Assembly: GCF_021044565.1 (NCBI RefSeq)
Contig: NZ_CP087997.1
Location: 1,054,001-1,118,000, forward strand
Reading direction: 5' to 3'
DNA length: 64,000 nt
Source: Subtercola endophyticus
GTDB lineage: Bacteria > Actinomycetota > Actinomycetes > Actinomycetales > Microbacteriaceae
The position numbers and the translations under genes are program-made. The notes beneath the pieces are model-generated. The model was not told the DNA's origin, ran no database searches, and saw nothing but the letters and a program-made list of their open reading frames with translations. Shown here piece by piece: positions 6,678 through 16,178 of the stretch (position 1 is its first letter; each line of letters opens with the position of its first letter).

Positions 6678-9406
6678 GTAGAGACGTCAACACCGCGCCG
6701 GCTGTGCGTGTTCAGCCGGCCGCGGGCCAGCCAGACCGGGCGGGCCGCCCACGCAGCTCAGGCCGGCCACGCCGGGCGCTGCGCGCGGTCGGGCGCTGGG
6801 CCGCGTCTATTCCGTTCACGCTCGTCATCGCCGGCATCGCCGTCGTCATCGGCGTGCTGCAGCTCGTTTTTCGCGCGCCGGTCTACCGCCTCTTCGACAC
6901 CCTTCTCTCGCTGAGCTTCGACTCGGTGGTGACCCAGCACCACGTGTTCGCGTCGATCACGTCGGTGCTGTTCGCCGCTCGTGCTCTGCACATCGTGATC
7001 GTGGTGCCGCTCATCCTGATTCTGCTGGGTGCCGCAGAACGACTGATGGGCACCTGGCGGGCGATCGTCTCGTACGTCGTCGTGGCCGTGCTCGGCGTGA
7101 CGCTCGGGCTCGTGGTGCAGGGCATCGGCCTGTGGCTCGGGCTGCAGGCGGCGGTGCAGAGCCGGGCGAACCCGACAGTAGACCCGATCATCCCGATCGT
7201 GGGAACCCTCATGGCGGCCAGCGCCTTCGCGGGGCCGCTGCTTCGCCGGCGCATTCGCATTCTCGGGCTCACCGTTCTGCTGATGTTCGTGCTCTATTCG
7301 GGCATGCCTGTCGACATCTACCGCACGTTCGCCGGGCTGGTGGGTCTGATTCTGGGCATTGTGCTGTGGAAGCTGCGCCGTGAAACTCGGCAGGCGCGAG
7401 CATCGAACAAAGCGCGAGCGGCGGTGCCGGCCTTGCGCCGCAGCACGCATCGCGAACAGCGTTCCCTGCTCGCGGCCCTGGTCGCCATCACCGCTGTCGG
7501 ACCCCTGATCACCATCGTCGCGCCGAACGGATTCGGGCCGCTGCAGCCACTGGGACTGGTTTTTCGCGACACGCTCTCCAACCCGGCGGCGATCGCGGCG
7601 CAGTGCTCGACGGTCGGCTACAGCGACGTGTGCTCCGAGGCGTACGCCACCGCCCGCCTCGACGGGCTCGGGCCGATTCTCGTCACCGTATTGCCGCTCG
7701 TCGTGCTGCTGATCGCCGCGCTGGGAATTCTGCGCGGGCGTCGCGTCGCTCTGTGGCTCGCCGTCGCTGTCAACGTTTTTCTGTCGGTTCTCGGCATCGT
7801 CTACTACGGCGTCTTTCCGGCCATCGGCTCCAATACCTTCTTCGACACCACGAACGGCTCCTTCAACCAGAACAGCGTCTCTGTGGTGTTCTCGGTGCTG
7901 CTTCCGCTCTTCATCGCGGGCTTGCTGGTGTTCAGTCGGCGCATCTTTCCCGCCGATTCGCAGTTCGGGGCGACGCCGCGGTTCTTCATCATCATCTTCA
8001 GCGCGCTGATCGTCATTTCGGCGGTCTATCTCGCGGTGGCCTACACGCTGCGCGACCAGTTCACCCCGCCGGTGAGCCTCGGCGATCTGCTCAACGATCT
8101 GCCCGAGCGATTCATGCCGGTCGGGTTTCTGTCGTTGGAACGGGTCGATGTCTTTCCGTCGGGCGACGCGGCGCGGTTCGTCTACGAGTGGGTGGGGCCG
8201 CTGTTCTGGTTCGTCGTGGCCGTCACCGCCGTGATGTCGGTGTCACGCCATCGGCTGGGTCAGCTGGCAGGCGATGAGGCGCGCATCCGGTCGCTGCTGC
8301 ACGCCGGCGGCCGCGGATCGCTGTCGTGGATTGCGACCTGGAGCGGCAACCACTACTGGTTCGCTCCCGATCGTGATGCGGCCATCGTGTACCGGGTGGT
8401 GAACGGCATCGCGATCGCGACGGGGGAGCCGCTCGGGGTCGGAGGTTCGGGCGATGCGGGCGGCGGTTCTGGTGCGGGCGGCGACACGAGTGGTGACGGT
8501 GCGGGCGGGGCGGCGGATGTCCGGGCCTCCGTCATCGCCCAGTTCGCTGCCTTCTGCACCAACCACGGCTGGACGCCGGTGTTCTACGCCGTCTCAGCCG
8601 ACCTCGCCCCGACCTTCGCGGGCCTGCACTGGTCGATGATGCAGATCGCCGAAGAGGCGCGCATTCCTCTGGCGTCGTTCTCCCTCGAGGGCAAGAAGAA
8701 GCAAGACGTGCGCACGGCCATCAACAAGGCGAAGAAGGTCGGCCTTCGCGCCGAGTGGACCTCGTACCAGCGTCTGCCGAGTGCCGTGGTGAACCAGGTG
8801 CGCGAGATCTCCGAGCTCTGGGTGGCCGACAAGAACCTGCCCGAAATGGGCTTCACGCTCGGCGGTATCGACGAGCTGATCGACCCGGAGGTGCGCCTGA
8901 TGCTCGCGCTCGACGCCGACGATCGGCTGCTGGGGGTGACGAGCTGGCTGCCGACCTACCGCGACGACGAGGTGGTGGGCTACACGCTCGACTTCATGCG
9001 GCGCCGGCCCGACACTGCGAACGGGGTCATGGAGTTCATCATCGCCACGAGCATCCTGCAGTCGAAAGATGCCGGGCTCGAGTTCGTGAGTCTGTCGGCC
9101 GCGCCGCTGGCCCACACGTCGAGTGTGTCGTCGCCCGCTGCGTCGCATGCTGCGGAAGGGGAGGTCGTCGGAGCGGGCGCGCGGGCGGCTCTGCTCGATG
9201 TGCTCGGGCGCGCGCTCGAGCCGGTGTACGGGTTTCAGTCGTTGCTCGCGTTCAAGCAGAAGTTCCGGCCCGAGAACGTGCCGCTGTATCTGGCGTACGC
9301 CGATCCGCTCACCCTTCCGGCCGTCGGGGTGGGGCTTGCGCGGGCCTATGTTCCGACACTTTCGGCACGCCACGCCATCACGCTGCTGGCAACGCGCGGT
9401 TCGTGA
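6674..9406 (+). CDS. Large membrane protein with C-terminal DUF2156 (aminoacyl-lipid synthase/MprF-like) domain
   Basis: 910 residues. Residues ~50-545 are membrane-spanning (roughly ten or more helices); the first part, including the ARALHIVIVV segment, is rhomboid-like in layout but has no GxSG serine. Residues ~560-905 form the soluble DUF2156 / LPG-synthase C domain: HYWFAPDRDAAIVYRVV, the PLGVGG loop, EGKKKQDVRTAINKAKK and the FQSLLAFKQKFRPE terminus. A ~35-residue Gly/Ser/Asp-rich insertion (from DNA ~8440) interrupts the domain near its start. The family uses aminoacyl-tRNA to modify membrane lipids such as phosphatidylglycerol or diacylglycerol. The amino acid used here cannot be told. 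GTG overlaps the esterase stop by 4 bp. Confidence 0.85.
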   Translation: MSRDVNTAPAVRVQPAAGQPDRAGRPRSSGRPRRALRAVGRWAASIPFTLVIAGIAVVIGVLQLVFRAPVYRLFDTLLSLSFDSVVTQHHVFASITSVLFAARALHIVIVVPLILILLGAAERLMGTWRAIVSYVVVAVLGVTLGLVVQGIGLWLGLQAAVQSRANPTVDPIIPIVGTLMAASAFAGPLLRRRIRILGLTVLLMFVLYSGMPVDIYRTFAGLVGLILGIVLWKLRRETRQARASNKARAAVPALRRSTHREQRSLLAALVAITAVGPLITIVAPNGFGPLQPLGLVFRDTLSNPAAIAAQCSTVGYSDVCSEAYATARLDGLGPILVTVLPLVVLLIAALGILRGRRVALWLAVAVNVFLSVLGIVYYGVFPAIGSNTFFDTTNGSFNQNSVSVVFSVLLPLFIAGLLVFSRRIFPADSQFGATPRFFIIIFSALIVISAVYLAVAYTLRDQFTPPVSLGDLLNDLPERFMPVGFLSLERVDVFPSGDAARFVYEWVGPLFWFVVAVTAVMSVSRHRLGQLAGDEARIRSLLHAGGRGSLSWIATWSGNHYWFAPDRDAAIVYRVVNGIAIATGEPLGVGGSGDAGGGSGAGGDTSGDGAGGAADVRASVIAQFAAFCTNHGWTPVFYAVSADLAPTFAGLHWSMMQIAEEARIPLASFSLEGKKKQDVRTAINKAKKVGLRAEWTSYQRLPSAVVNQVREISELWVADKNLPEMGFTLGGIDELIDPEVRLMLALDADDRLLGVTSWLPTYRDDEVVGYTLDFMRRRPDTANGVMEFIIATSILQSKDAGLEFVSLSAAPLAHTSSVSSPAASHAAEGEVVGAGARAALLDVLGRALEPVYGFQSLLAFKQKFRPENVPLYLAYADPLTLPAVGVGLARAYVPTLSARHAITLLATRGS

Positions 9407-9410
9407 TACT
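9405..9410 (+). promoter_or_regulatory. Possible -10 element before the leuA leader
   Basis: GATACT matches four of six positions of TATAAT and ends 8 nt before the GTG of the leucine-rich leader peptide, so the leader would have almost no 5' UTR. It overlaps the stop codon of the upstream gene. No convincing -35 is visible; inferred from spacing only. Confidence 0.3.
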
Positions 9411-9418
9411 CTCGAAGG

Positions 9419-9466
9419 GTGTTTTTCGGTCTGCTCCTTCTTAGCTGCCGCGACGAGCTTTCATAA
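9419..9466 (+). CDS. leuL: Leucine-rich leader peptide of leuA (attenuation)
   Basis: A 15-codon ORF, GTG to TAA, encodes MFFGLLLLSCRDELS with four consecutive leucine codons of four kinds (CTG CTC CTT CTT). It begins 13 nt after the upstream stop and ends 70 nt before leuA. A perfect 10-bp inverted repeat starts inside the ORF just after the Leu run. Leader peptides with Leu runs ahead of leuA are established attenuation devices: scarce Leu-tRNA stalls the ribosome on the Leu codons and changes the downstream RNA fold. GAAGG lies just before the GTG but is too close to be a normal ribosome binding site. Confidence 0.7.
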   Translation: MFFGLLLLSCRDELS

Positions 9467-9483
9467 AGCCTTCCTCGTCGCGG
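9448..9483 (+). promoter_or_regulatory. Attenuator hairpin in the leuA leader
   Basis: CCGCGACGAG (9448-9457) and CTCGTCGCGG (9474-9483) form a perfect 10-bp stem with a 16-nt loop. The left arm lies inside the leader ORF directly after the Leu codons, so a ribosome stalled there would block the stem while one reaching the TAA could alter it. No U tract follows, so it may act through Rho or by masking the leuA start region rather than as an intrinsic terminator. Confidence 0.6.
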
Positions 9484-9509
9484 AGTTCGTCATTGGCTGA
9501 AACCATTGA

Positions 9510-11303
<1,794 letters not shown>

Positions 11304-11395
11304 CGCCGTGTCGCGGTCCGGCTCGGTGTCGCGCCCGGGCGCGGGCGCCCTCCGCCACCGTTCCTCTGCCTTCCGCTCCTCTGCCGTCCGCCCAG

Positions 11396-11443
11396 TTTGC
11401 GCAGAAGCACCTCAACGCCTCGATTTGGGTGCTTCTGCGCAAA
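11396..11443. terminator. Long perfect hairpin downstream of leuA (probable terminator)
   Basis: A 16-bp perfect inverted repeat, TTTGCGCAGAAGCACC (11396-11411) with its complement at 11428-11443, has a 16-nt loop and begins about 90 nt after the leuA stop. No U tract follows on either strand beyond the terminal AAA/TTT of the arms. The rest of the 263-bp leuA-recO gap shows no gene, only C- and G-rich low-complexity sequence. Confidence 0.55.
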
Positions 11444-11554
11444 ACGGATCAGCTCGGGGGATGGGAGGGGACGGGACGGAGAGGAGCGGGGGGAACGGTG
11501 AGCGTCGGCGCGCGGGGCGGGGCGGGCATCCGGCGCAGCGTCGGGGGAGGCAGC

Positions 11555-11560
11555 GATAAT
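11555..11560 (+). promoter_or_regulatory. Predicted -10 element of a leaderless recO promoter
   Basis: GATAAT matches five of six TATAAT positions and ends 6 nt before the recO GTG. The GGAGG between them is only 2 nt from the start codon, too close for ribosome binding, so a leaderless transcript is the simpler reading. Confidence 0.4.
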
Positions 11561-11566
11561 GGAGGG

Positions 11567-12547
11567 GTGCCCCTATACCGTGATGACGTCGTCGTGCTGC
11601 GCACCCACAAGCTGGGCGAAGCCGACCGCATCGTGACGATGCTGTCGCGGCAGCACGGCAAGATCCGTGCGGTGGCGAAGGGTGTCAGGCGCACCGCCTC
11701 GAAGTTCGGCGCACGCCTCGAGCCCTTCATGGTGGCCGACGTGCAGTTCTACGAGGGGCGCAACCTCGACACCATCACGCAGGCCGAGACCATCGCCTCG
11801 TACGGCGCCGAGATCTCGGCCGACTACGCGAGCTACACCGCGGCCAGCGCCATGGTCGAGACGGCCGACAAGCTGACAGAGGCGGATGCGACACAGCAGC
11901 AGTACCTGCTGCTGGTCGGCGCGTTGCGCTCACTCGCGCGCAACGAGCACGGCTCGAGCCTGACCCTTGATTCGTACCTGCTACGCGCGCTCTCGATGGC
12001 CGGCTGGGCACCGAGCTTCTTCGACTGCGCAGTGTCAGGCGTCGCCGGACCGCACTCGGCGTTCGTGGTGCAACTCGGCGGCGTGGTGAGCGACGAATAC
12101 GCCCCGCCCGGCACACCCCGGCTCGACGCGGCGACGCTCGGGTTGCTCGGCGCACTGCTCTCCGGCGACTGGGCCGCAGCGGATGCCTCGGGCGAGCGTG
12201 TGCGGTCGCAGGCCAGCGGCATCGTGGCGGCCTACACGCAGTGGCATCTCGAGCGCGGCCTGCGTTCGCTGCAGCACGTGGATCGCACCACGCAGAACTT
12301 CGCCCCGCGGCAGCGCGTGCGTCCGGTCGACACAGTGCCCTCACTCCCCGCTGCGCTTGACGCGACCCCGGCGTTCGCAGCCGCCACCGCCGCGCCGACC
12401 CGCACCGCCGCACTGACCGCCGCTGCCGGGGCGACCTCAGCCACCCCGCCGTTGCCAGCCGCCACCGCACCCATCTCCGCCACCCCGCCGTTCACCGCCG
12501 CACCGACCGCCACCGCACCGCCCGCAACCGAAAGCACCACCGCATGA
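11567..12547 (+). CDS. recO: DNA repair protein RecO
   Basis: 326 residues. RecO helps load RecA at single-stranded gaps together with RecR. The N-terminal OB fold begins [41 protein letters not shown] as in the family. The helical C-terminal domain contains [19 protein letters not shown]; the usual C-terminal zinc-binding cysteines are largely absent (only one Cys remains). Residues ~254-326 are a low-complexity Ala/Thr/Pro tail. GTG 11567 was chosen because the conserved start follows it; the upstream open frame lies in non-coding DNA. ATGA overlap with uppS. Confidence 0.92.
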   Translation: MPLYRDDVVVLRTHKLGEADRIVTMLSRQHGKIRAVAKGVRRTASKFGARLEPFMVADVQFYEGRNLDTITQAETIASYGAEISADYASYTAASAMVETADKLTEADATQQQYLLLVGALRSLARNEHGSSLTLDSYLLRALSMAGWAPSFFDCAVSGVAGPHSAFVVQLGGVVSDEYAPPGTPRLDAATLGLLGALLSGDWAAADASGERVRSQASGIVAAYTQWHLERGLRSLQHVDRTTQNFAPRQRVRPVDTVPSLPAALDATPAFAAATAAPTRTAALTAAAGATSATPPLPAATAPISATPPFTAAPTATAPPATESTTA

Positions 12548-13347
12548 GCCGAGTAGGCAAGACCCACCCCGCCGCCGTCGACTTCAAGTCGCTCGATTAC
12601 ACGGGTGTCTACCCGCCCGACATTCCGCGCGCCGAGGTTCCGGCGCACGTTGCTGTCGTGATGGACGGAAACGGACGCTGGGCCAATGCCCGCGGCCTCA
12701 CTCGCGTCGAGGGACACAAGGCCGGCGAGGCGGCACTGCTCGACGTGGTCGCCGGCGCCATCCAGATCGGCGTGAAGCACCTCAGCGTCTACGCCTTCTC
12801 CACCGAGAACTGGAAGCGTTCGCCCGACGAGGTGCGCTTTCTCATGGGCTTCAACCGCGAGGTACTGCACCGGCGCCGCGACCAGCTGAACGAGTGGGGG
12901 GTGCGCGTGCGTTGGGCCGGGCGCAGGCCCCGGTTGTGGGCATCCGTCATCAACGAACTGCAGTACGCCGAGCGCCTCACCGCCGCCAACTCGAAACTCA
13001 CCCTCACCATGTGCGTCAACTACGGCGGCCGCAACGAGCTGACGGATGCCGTGCAGCGCATCGCCGCCGAAGTCGCCGCCGGGCGGCTCAAGCCGTCCGG
13101 GGTGAGCGAGAAGCTCATCCAGAAGCACCTCTACGTGCCCGACCTGCCCGATGTGGATCTCTTCGTGCGCAGCTCCGGCGAACAACGCACCAGCAACTTC
13201 ATGCTCTGGCAGTCGGCCTACGCCGAGATGGTGTTTCTCGACCGGCTCTGGCCCGACTTCACCCGTACCGACCTCTGGGAGGCCATCGAGTACTACACCG
13301 GCCGCACCCGCCGCTTCGGGGGCGCCGTCGACGCCCCGAAGGTCTGA
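12544..13347 (+). CDS. uppS: Isoprenyl transferase / undecaprenyl diphosphate synthase
   Basis: 267 residues. It extends farnesyl diphosphate with isopentenyl units to the polyprenyl carrier used in cell wall synthesis. The catalytic VMDGNGRWA motif (Asp41) and the later signatures [19 protein letters not shown] and [24 protein letters not shown] define a cis-prenyltransferase. It overlaps recO by 4 bp, a conserved actinobacterial pairing. Its stop codon lies inside the first unit of a 5x8-bp tandem repeat. Confidence 0.95.
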   Translation: MSRVGKTHPAAVDFKSLDYTGVYPPDIPRAEVPAHVAVVMDGNGRWANARGLTRVEGHKAGEAALLDVVAGAIQIGVKHLSVYAFSTENWKRSPDEVRFLMGFNREVLHRRRDQLNEWGVRVRWAGRRPRLWASVINELQYAERLTAANSKLTLTMCVNYGGRNELTDAVQRIAAEVAAGRLKPSGVSEKLIQKHLYVPDLPDVDLFVRSSGEQRTSNFMLWQSAYAEMVFLDRLWPDFTRTDLWEAIEYYTGRTRRFGGAVDAPKV

Positions 13348-13380
13348 CGGTCTGACGGTCTGACGGTCTGACGGTCTGAC
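13341..13380. repeat. Five tandem copies of an 8-bp unit at the uppS stop
   Basis: GGTCTGAC is repeated five times without a mismatch. The uppS stop TGA (13345-13347) is in the first copy, so copy-number change would not alter the protein. Likely a slippage-prone 3' UTR repeat. Confidence 0.9.
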
Positions 13381-13394
13381 CATACGCTGCCGGC

Positions 13395-13455
13395 TCTCGC
13401 GCGTCGTTTTCTGCCGTTTTGGCCCGGCAATAGCGGCCGAAAACGACGCGCGAGA
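13395..13455. terminator. Bidirectional hairpin between convergent uppS and ybaK-like gene
   Basis: TCTCGCGCGTCGTTTTC (13395-13411) pairs perfectly over 17 bp with 13439-13455; the 27-nt loop holds a smaller GC-rich dyad. It lies between the stops of two convergent genes (13347 and 13494), where a shared terminator is expected. Confidence 0.65.
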
Positions 13456-13493
13456 AAGACAGAAGGCCGGGCGCCACGACGACGCGCCGAAGA

Positions 13494-13979
13494 TCAGCTG
13501 CGGGGCTTGAGGGGGTCGGTGATGTCGGCGACGGTGGCTCCGAGCGAGGCGAGTAGAGCATCCGCGTCGACGAGCAGACTGTGGCCGTGCTCACCGGCGC
13601 CCAGCGCGACACGTTTGCCGACCATCCGTTCGTCGGCGAAGACGGGCAGCGCGTTGGTGCTGCCGAGCGGAGTGATCGTGCCGCGTTCGTACCCGGTCGC
13701 CTCGAAGGCGAGCTCGGCGGCGGGCAGCGAGAGCTTGTTCACTTTGAGCAGCGTGCGCAGCTTCGACCAGCTGATCTGCCGGTCGCCGGGAGTGAGCGCG
13801 AACAGGTAGTCGCCGTCGTGCCGCTTGACGACGAGCGACTTGATCACGTCAGAGGGCTCGAGCCCGAGCAGCGCCGCGGCCGACTCGAGGCTGTCGGCGG
13901 CCGGCCGCTCGACGATCTCGATGGTGAGGCCTCGTTCCCGGGCATCCTGTTCGACTCGTTGCGTACCGGTAAGCGTCAT
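13494..13979 (-). CDS. YbaK/ProX-type aminoacyl-tRNA deacylase
   Basis: 161 residues. The YbaK fold hydrolyses mischarged tRNAs, for example Cys-tRNA(Pro). Diagnostic segments are SDVIKSLVVKR (catalytic-type Lys), YLFALTPGDRQISWSKLR and YERGTITPLGSTNALPVFADERM with the conserved GxxxP loop, then ALGAGEHGHSLLV. The ATG at 13979 gives the normal family length; the open frame extends far upstream across the divergent DsbA-like gene and was rejected. Cytoplasmic, monocistronic, divergent from 14070. Confidence 0.9.
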   Translation of the reverse strand: MTLTGTQRVEQDARERGLTIEIVERPAADSLESAAALLGLEPSDVIKSLVVKRHDGDYLFALTPGDRQISWSKLRTLLKVNKLSLPAAELAFEATGYERGTITPLGSTNALPVFADERMVGKRVALGAGEHGHSLLVDADALLASLGATVADITDPLKPRS

Positions 13980-14069
13980 AGTTCTATCTAACCGGATGCC
14001 CGGGGCCGAGCATTCCCGGCCTCTCAGTTGTTCGGGAATAGCTCCGGCGGCCGTGTCGTTGTGCTGGAT

Positions 14070-14759
14070 ATGACGCAAGCAATCAAAGTCGACGTGTGGT
14101 CTGACGTCGCCTGCCCGTGGTGCTACATCGGCAAGCGCAAGTTCGAGAACGGGGTGACCGAATACAACCTCAGCGCCGCGGGCGAGGCCGCCCCCGTGGA
14201 GGTCGTTTACCACAGCTTCGAGCTCTCGCCCGATACTCCGGTGGACTTCGATGGCAGCGAAATCGACTTTCTCGCCAAGCACAAGGGGTTCGCACCGGAG
14301 CAGACCATCGCGATGCTCGACCGCGTGACCGGCATCGCCGAAACAGTCGGCTTGCACTACGACTTCGACGCGCTGAAGCACACGAACACCATCAAGGCGC
14401 ACGAGGTGATTCACTACGCGAAGGCGCACGGTGTGCAACTCGAGATGAAGGAGCGCTTGCTCAAGGCCTACTTCGAAGAGGGCCGACACGTCGGCCGCGA
14501 CGAAGACCTCGTCGACCTGGCTGCAGAGATCGGACTCGACCGTGACGACGTGCTGCGAAGCCTGCGCGAGCACGAGTTTCTGGCGGACGTGAAGGCCGAT
14601 CAGGCTCAGGCCATCGAATACGGCATTCAGGGTGTGCCGTTCTTCGTGTTCGATCAGAAATATGGCGTCTCGGGCGCGCAAGACGCCTCGACGTTCGCTC
14701 AGGTGCTGACGCAGATCACGCAGGAGCGCGCGGCCGAGCCCGAGGAGGCGACGGTCTGA
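14070..14759 (+). CDS. DsbA family (FrnE-like) oxidoreductase
   Basis: 229 residues, no signal peptide. A thioredoxin fold carries the active site VACPWCYIGKRKFE (Cys15, Cys18) and a large helical insertion. GIQGVPFFVFDQKYGVSGAQ contains the cis-Pro loop and the GAQ signature of the FrnE/2-hydroxychromene-isomerase-like group. FrnE-type proteins are cytoplasmic disulfide isomerases. ATG 14070 gives a start right before the first beta strand. The next small gene starts on the last base of its stop codon (TGATG), so coupling is likely. Confidence 0.9.
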   Translation: MTQAIKVDVWSDVACPWCYIGKRKFENGVTEYNLSAAGEAAPVEVVYHSFELSPDTPVDFDGSEIDFLAKHKGFAPEQTIAMLDRVTGIAETVGLHYDFDALKHTNTIKAHEVIHYAKAHGVQLEMKERLLKAYFEEGRHVGRDEDLVDLAAEIGLDRDDVLRSLREHEFLADVKADQAQAIEYGIQGVPFFVFDQKYGVSGAQDASTFAQVLTQITQERAAEPEEATV

Positions 14760-14926
14760 TGGTAGACGCGGTTGACGTGACGAAAGTTACTGTGACGAAG
14801 ATCGGGCAGTCGTCTCCGGTGTTCACGATGATCGGAGCAGTCGACACGCCCGACGGTGCCGTGTGTGGCATCGACGGCGTGTGTGTCGTGCCCGGGGAAT
14901 CATCCACAGACGCTCGCGCTGAATAG
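14759..14926 (+). CDS. 55-residue conserved-looking small protein with a CX5C pair
   Basis: ATG 14759 shares one base with the stop of the DsbA-like gene. The 55 codons show strong GC3 bias typical of real genes here. The product is mostly beta-like (VTKVTVTKIGQSSPVFTMIG) and has only two cysteines, in CGIDGVC, followed by an acidic tail. No known family is recognised. Its coupling to a CPWC oxidoreductase suggests a redox partner or substrate of that protein. That is inference from position and the cysteine pair. Confidence 0.6.
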   Translation: MVDAVDVTKVTVTKIGQSSPVFTMIGAVDTPDGAVCGIDGVCVVPGESSTDARAE

Positions 14927-14974
14927 TTCTGCACAACCGGCCGCCGTCTCAGGGCGGCCGCCGGGATTGTCTGG

Positions 14975-14980
14975 GAGAAT
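14975..14980 (+). promoter_or_regulatory. Possible -10 element before dusB
   Basis: GAGAAT ends 7 nt before the dusB ATG, the spacing expected for a leaderless mRNA. A GGGAG that overlaps it is 11 nt from the ATG and could instead be a distant ribosome binding site, so the call is weak. Confidence 0.3.
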
Positions 14981-14987
14981 AGAACAA

Positions 14988-16178
14988 ATGTCTTCCTCCA
15001 CCGTTCTCACCCGCACGCCGCGGCTCACCATCGGCCCGATCGAACTCGACGTGCCGGTCATTCTCGCGCCCATGGCCGGCATCACGAATACCGCCTACCG
15101 TCGCCTCTGCCGCGAATACGGCGCCGGGCTGTACGTGAGCGAAATGATCACCTCTCGGGCCCTCGTCGAGCGCACCGCCGAGTCGCTGCGCCTCATCACG
15201 CACCACGAGTCAGAGACGCCGCGCTCCATTCAGCTCTACGGCACCGACCCGAAAACCATGGCAGAGGCAGTGACCATGCTGGTCGCCGAAGACCGCGCCG
15301 ACCACATCGACATGAACTTCGGCTGCCCGGTGCCGAAGGTCACTCGCAAGGGCGGCGGAGCCGCTCTGCCGTGGAAGACAGACCTGTTCCGCGCCATCGT
15401 CGAGGCCGCAGTGGGCGCGGCGGGCAGCATTCCGGTCACGGTGAAGATGCGCAAGGGCATCGACGACGACCACCTCACCTACCTCGAGGCGGCCCGCGCA
15501 GCCGAAGGCGCGGGTGTCGCGGCCGTCGCTCTGCACGCGCGCACTGCGGCCAAGTTCTACTCGGGGCACGCCGACTGGGCCGCCATCGCCACGCTGAAAG
15601 AGACCATCACGAGCATTCCGGTGCTCGGTAACGGCGACGTCTGGTCGGCCGACGACGCCCTGCGCATGGTCGACGAGACGGGCTGCGACGGCGTGGTCGT
15701 GGGCCGAGGCTGCCTGGGCCGCCCATGGCTCTTCGGCGACCTCGCGGCCGCGTTCCGCGCTCGGTACGGCGAGATCAGCGAGGCCGAGGCGCTCGAAGCA
15801 CGCGCCCACCCGCCGCTCGGCGTGGTCGCCACTGCGCTGCGCCGGCACACCGAGTTGCTCGTCGACTTCTTCGACAGCGAAGAGCGCGCCTGCCGCGACA
15901 TTCGCAAACACGTCGGCTGGTACTTCAAGGGGTACCCGGTGGGCCACGAGGTGCGTGCGGCTCTGGCCATGGTCACGTCGCTGGCCGAAATGGATGCTCT
16001 GCTCGCCACTCTCGACCCCACCATCGAATACCCCGGGGTCGACGCCGAGGGCCCCCGCGGTCGCGCCGGCACCCCCAAGCGGCCCGCGCTGCCGAACAAC
16101 TGGCTCGAGTCGCGCACGCTCGACCAGCCGGGCCGCGCCGAACTCGCCGGCGCCGAACTGGAGCACAGCGGTGGCTGA
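14988..16178 (+). CDS. dusB: tRNA-dihydrouridine synthase B
   Basis: 396 residues. An FMN-dependent TIM barrel that reduces uridines in the tRNA D-loop. APMAGITNTAYRRLCREYGAGLYVSEM starts the barrel, MNFGCPVPKVTRKGGGAAL holds the catalytic Cys (residue 113), and GNGDVWSADDAL and GVVVGRGCLGRPWLF are phosphate/flavin loops. The C-terminal helical tRNA-binding domain contains IRKHVGWYFKGYP. ATG 14988 matches the family start. The 3' end overlaps the next gene (dgt) by 8 bp. Confidence 0.95.
   Translation: MSSSTVLTRTPRLTIGPIELDVPVILAPMAGITNTAYRRLCREYGAGLYVSEMITSRALVERTAESLRLITHHESETPRSIQLYGTDPKTMAEAVTMLVAEDRADHIDMNFGCPVPKVTRKGGGAALPWKTDLFRAIVEAAVGAAGSIPVTVKMRKGIDDDHLTYLEAARAAEGAGVAAVALHARTAAKFYSGHADWAAIATLKETITSIPVLGNGDVWSADDALRMVDETGCDGVVVGRGCLGRPWLFGDLAAAFRARYGEISEAEALEARAHPPLGVVATALRRHTELLVDFFDSEERACRDIRKHVGWYFKGYPVGHEVRAALAMVTSLAEMDALLATLDPTIEYPGVDAEGPRGRAGTPKRPALPNNWLESRTLDQPGRAELAGAELEHSGG

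Noticed and set aside
6674..9406. Rhomboid protease at the N-terminus of the DUF2156 protein
   Set aside because: The helices resemble the rhomboid layout but the GxSG nucleophile and the His of the dyad are not seen.
13341..13380. CRISPR-like array
   Set aside because: Units are 8 bp with no spacers; the 16-bp repeats at 51954 likewise have no spacers and there are no cas genes in the window.
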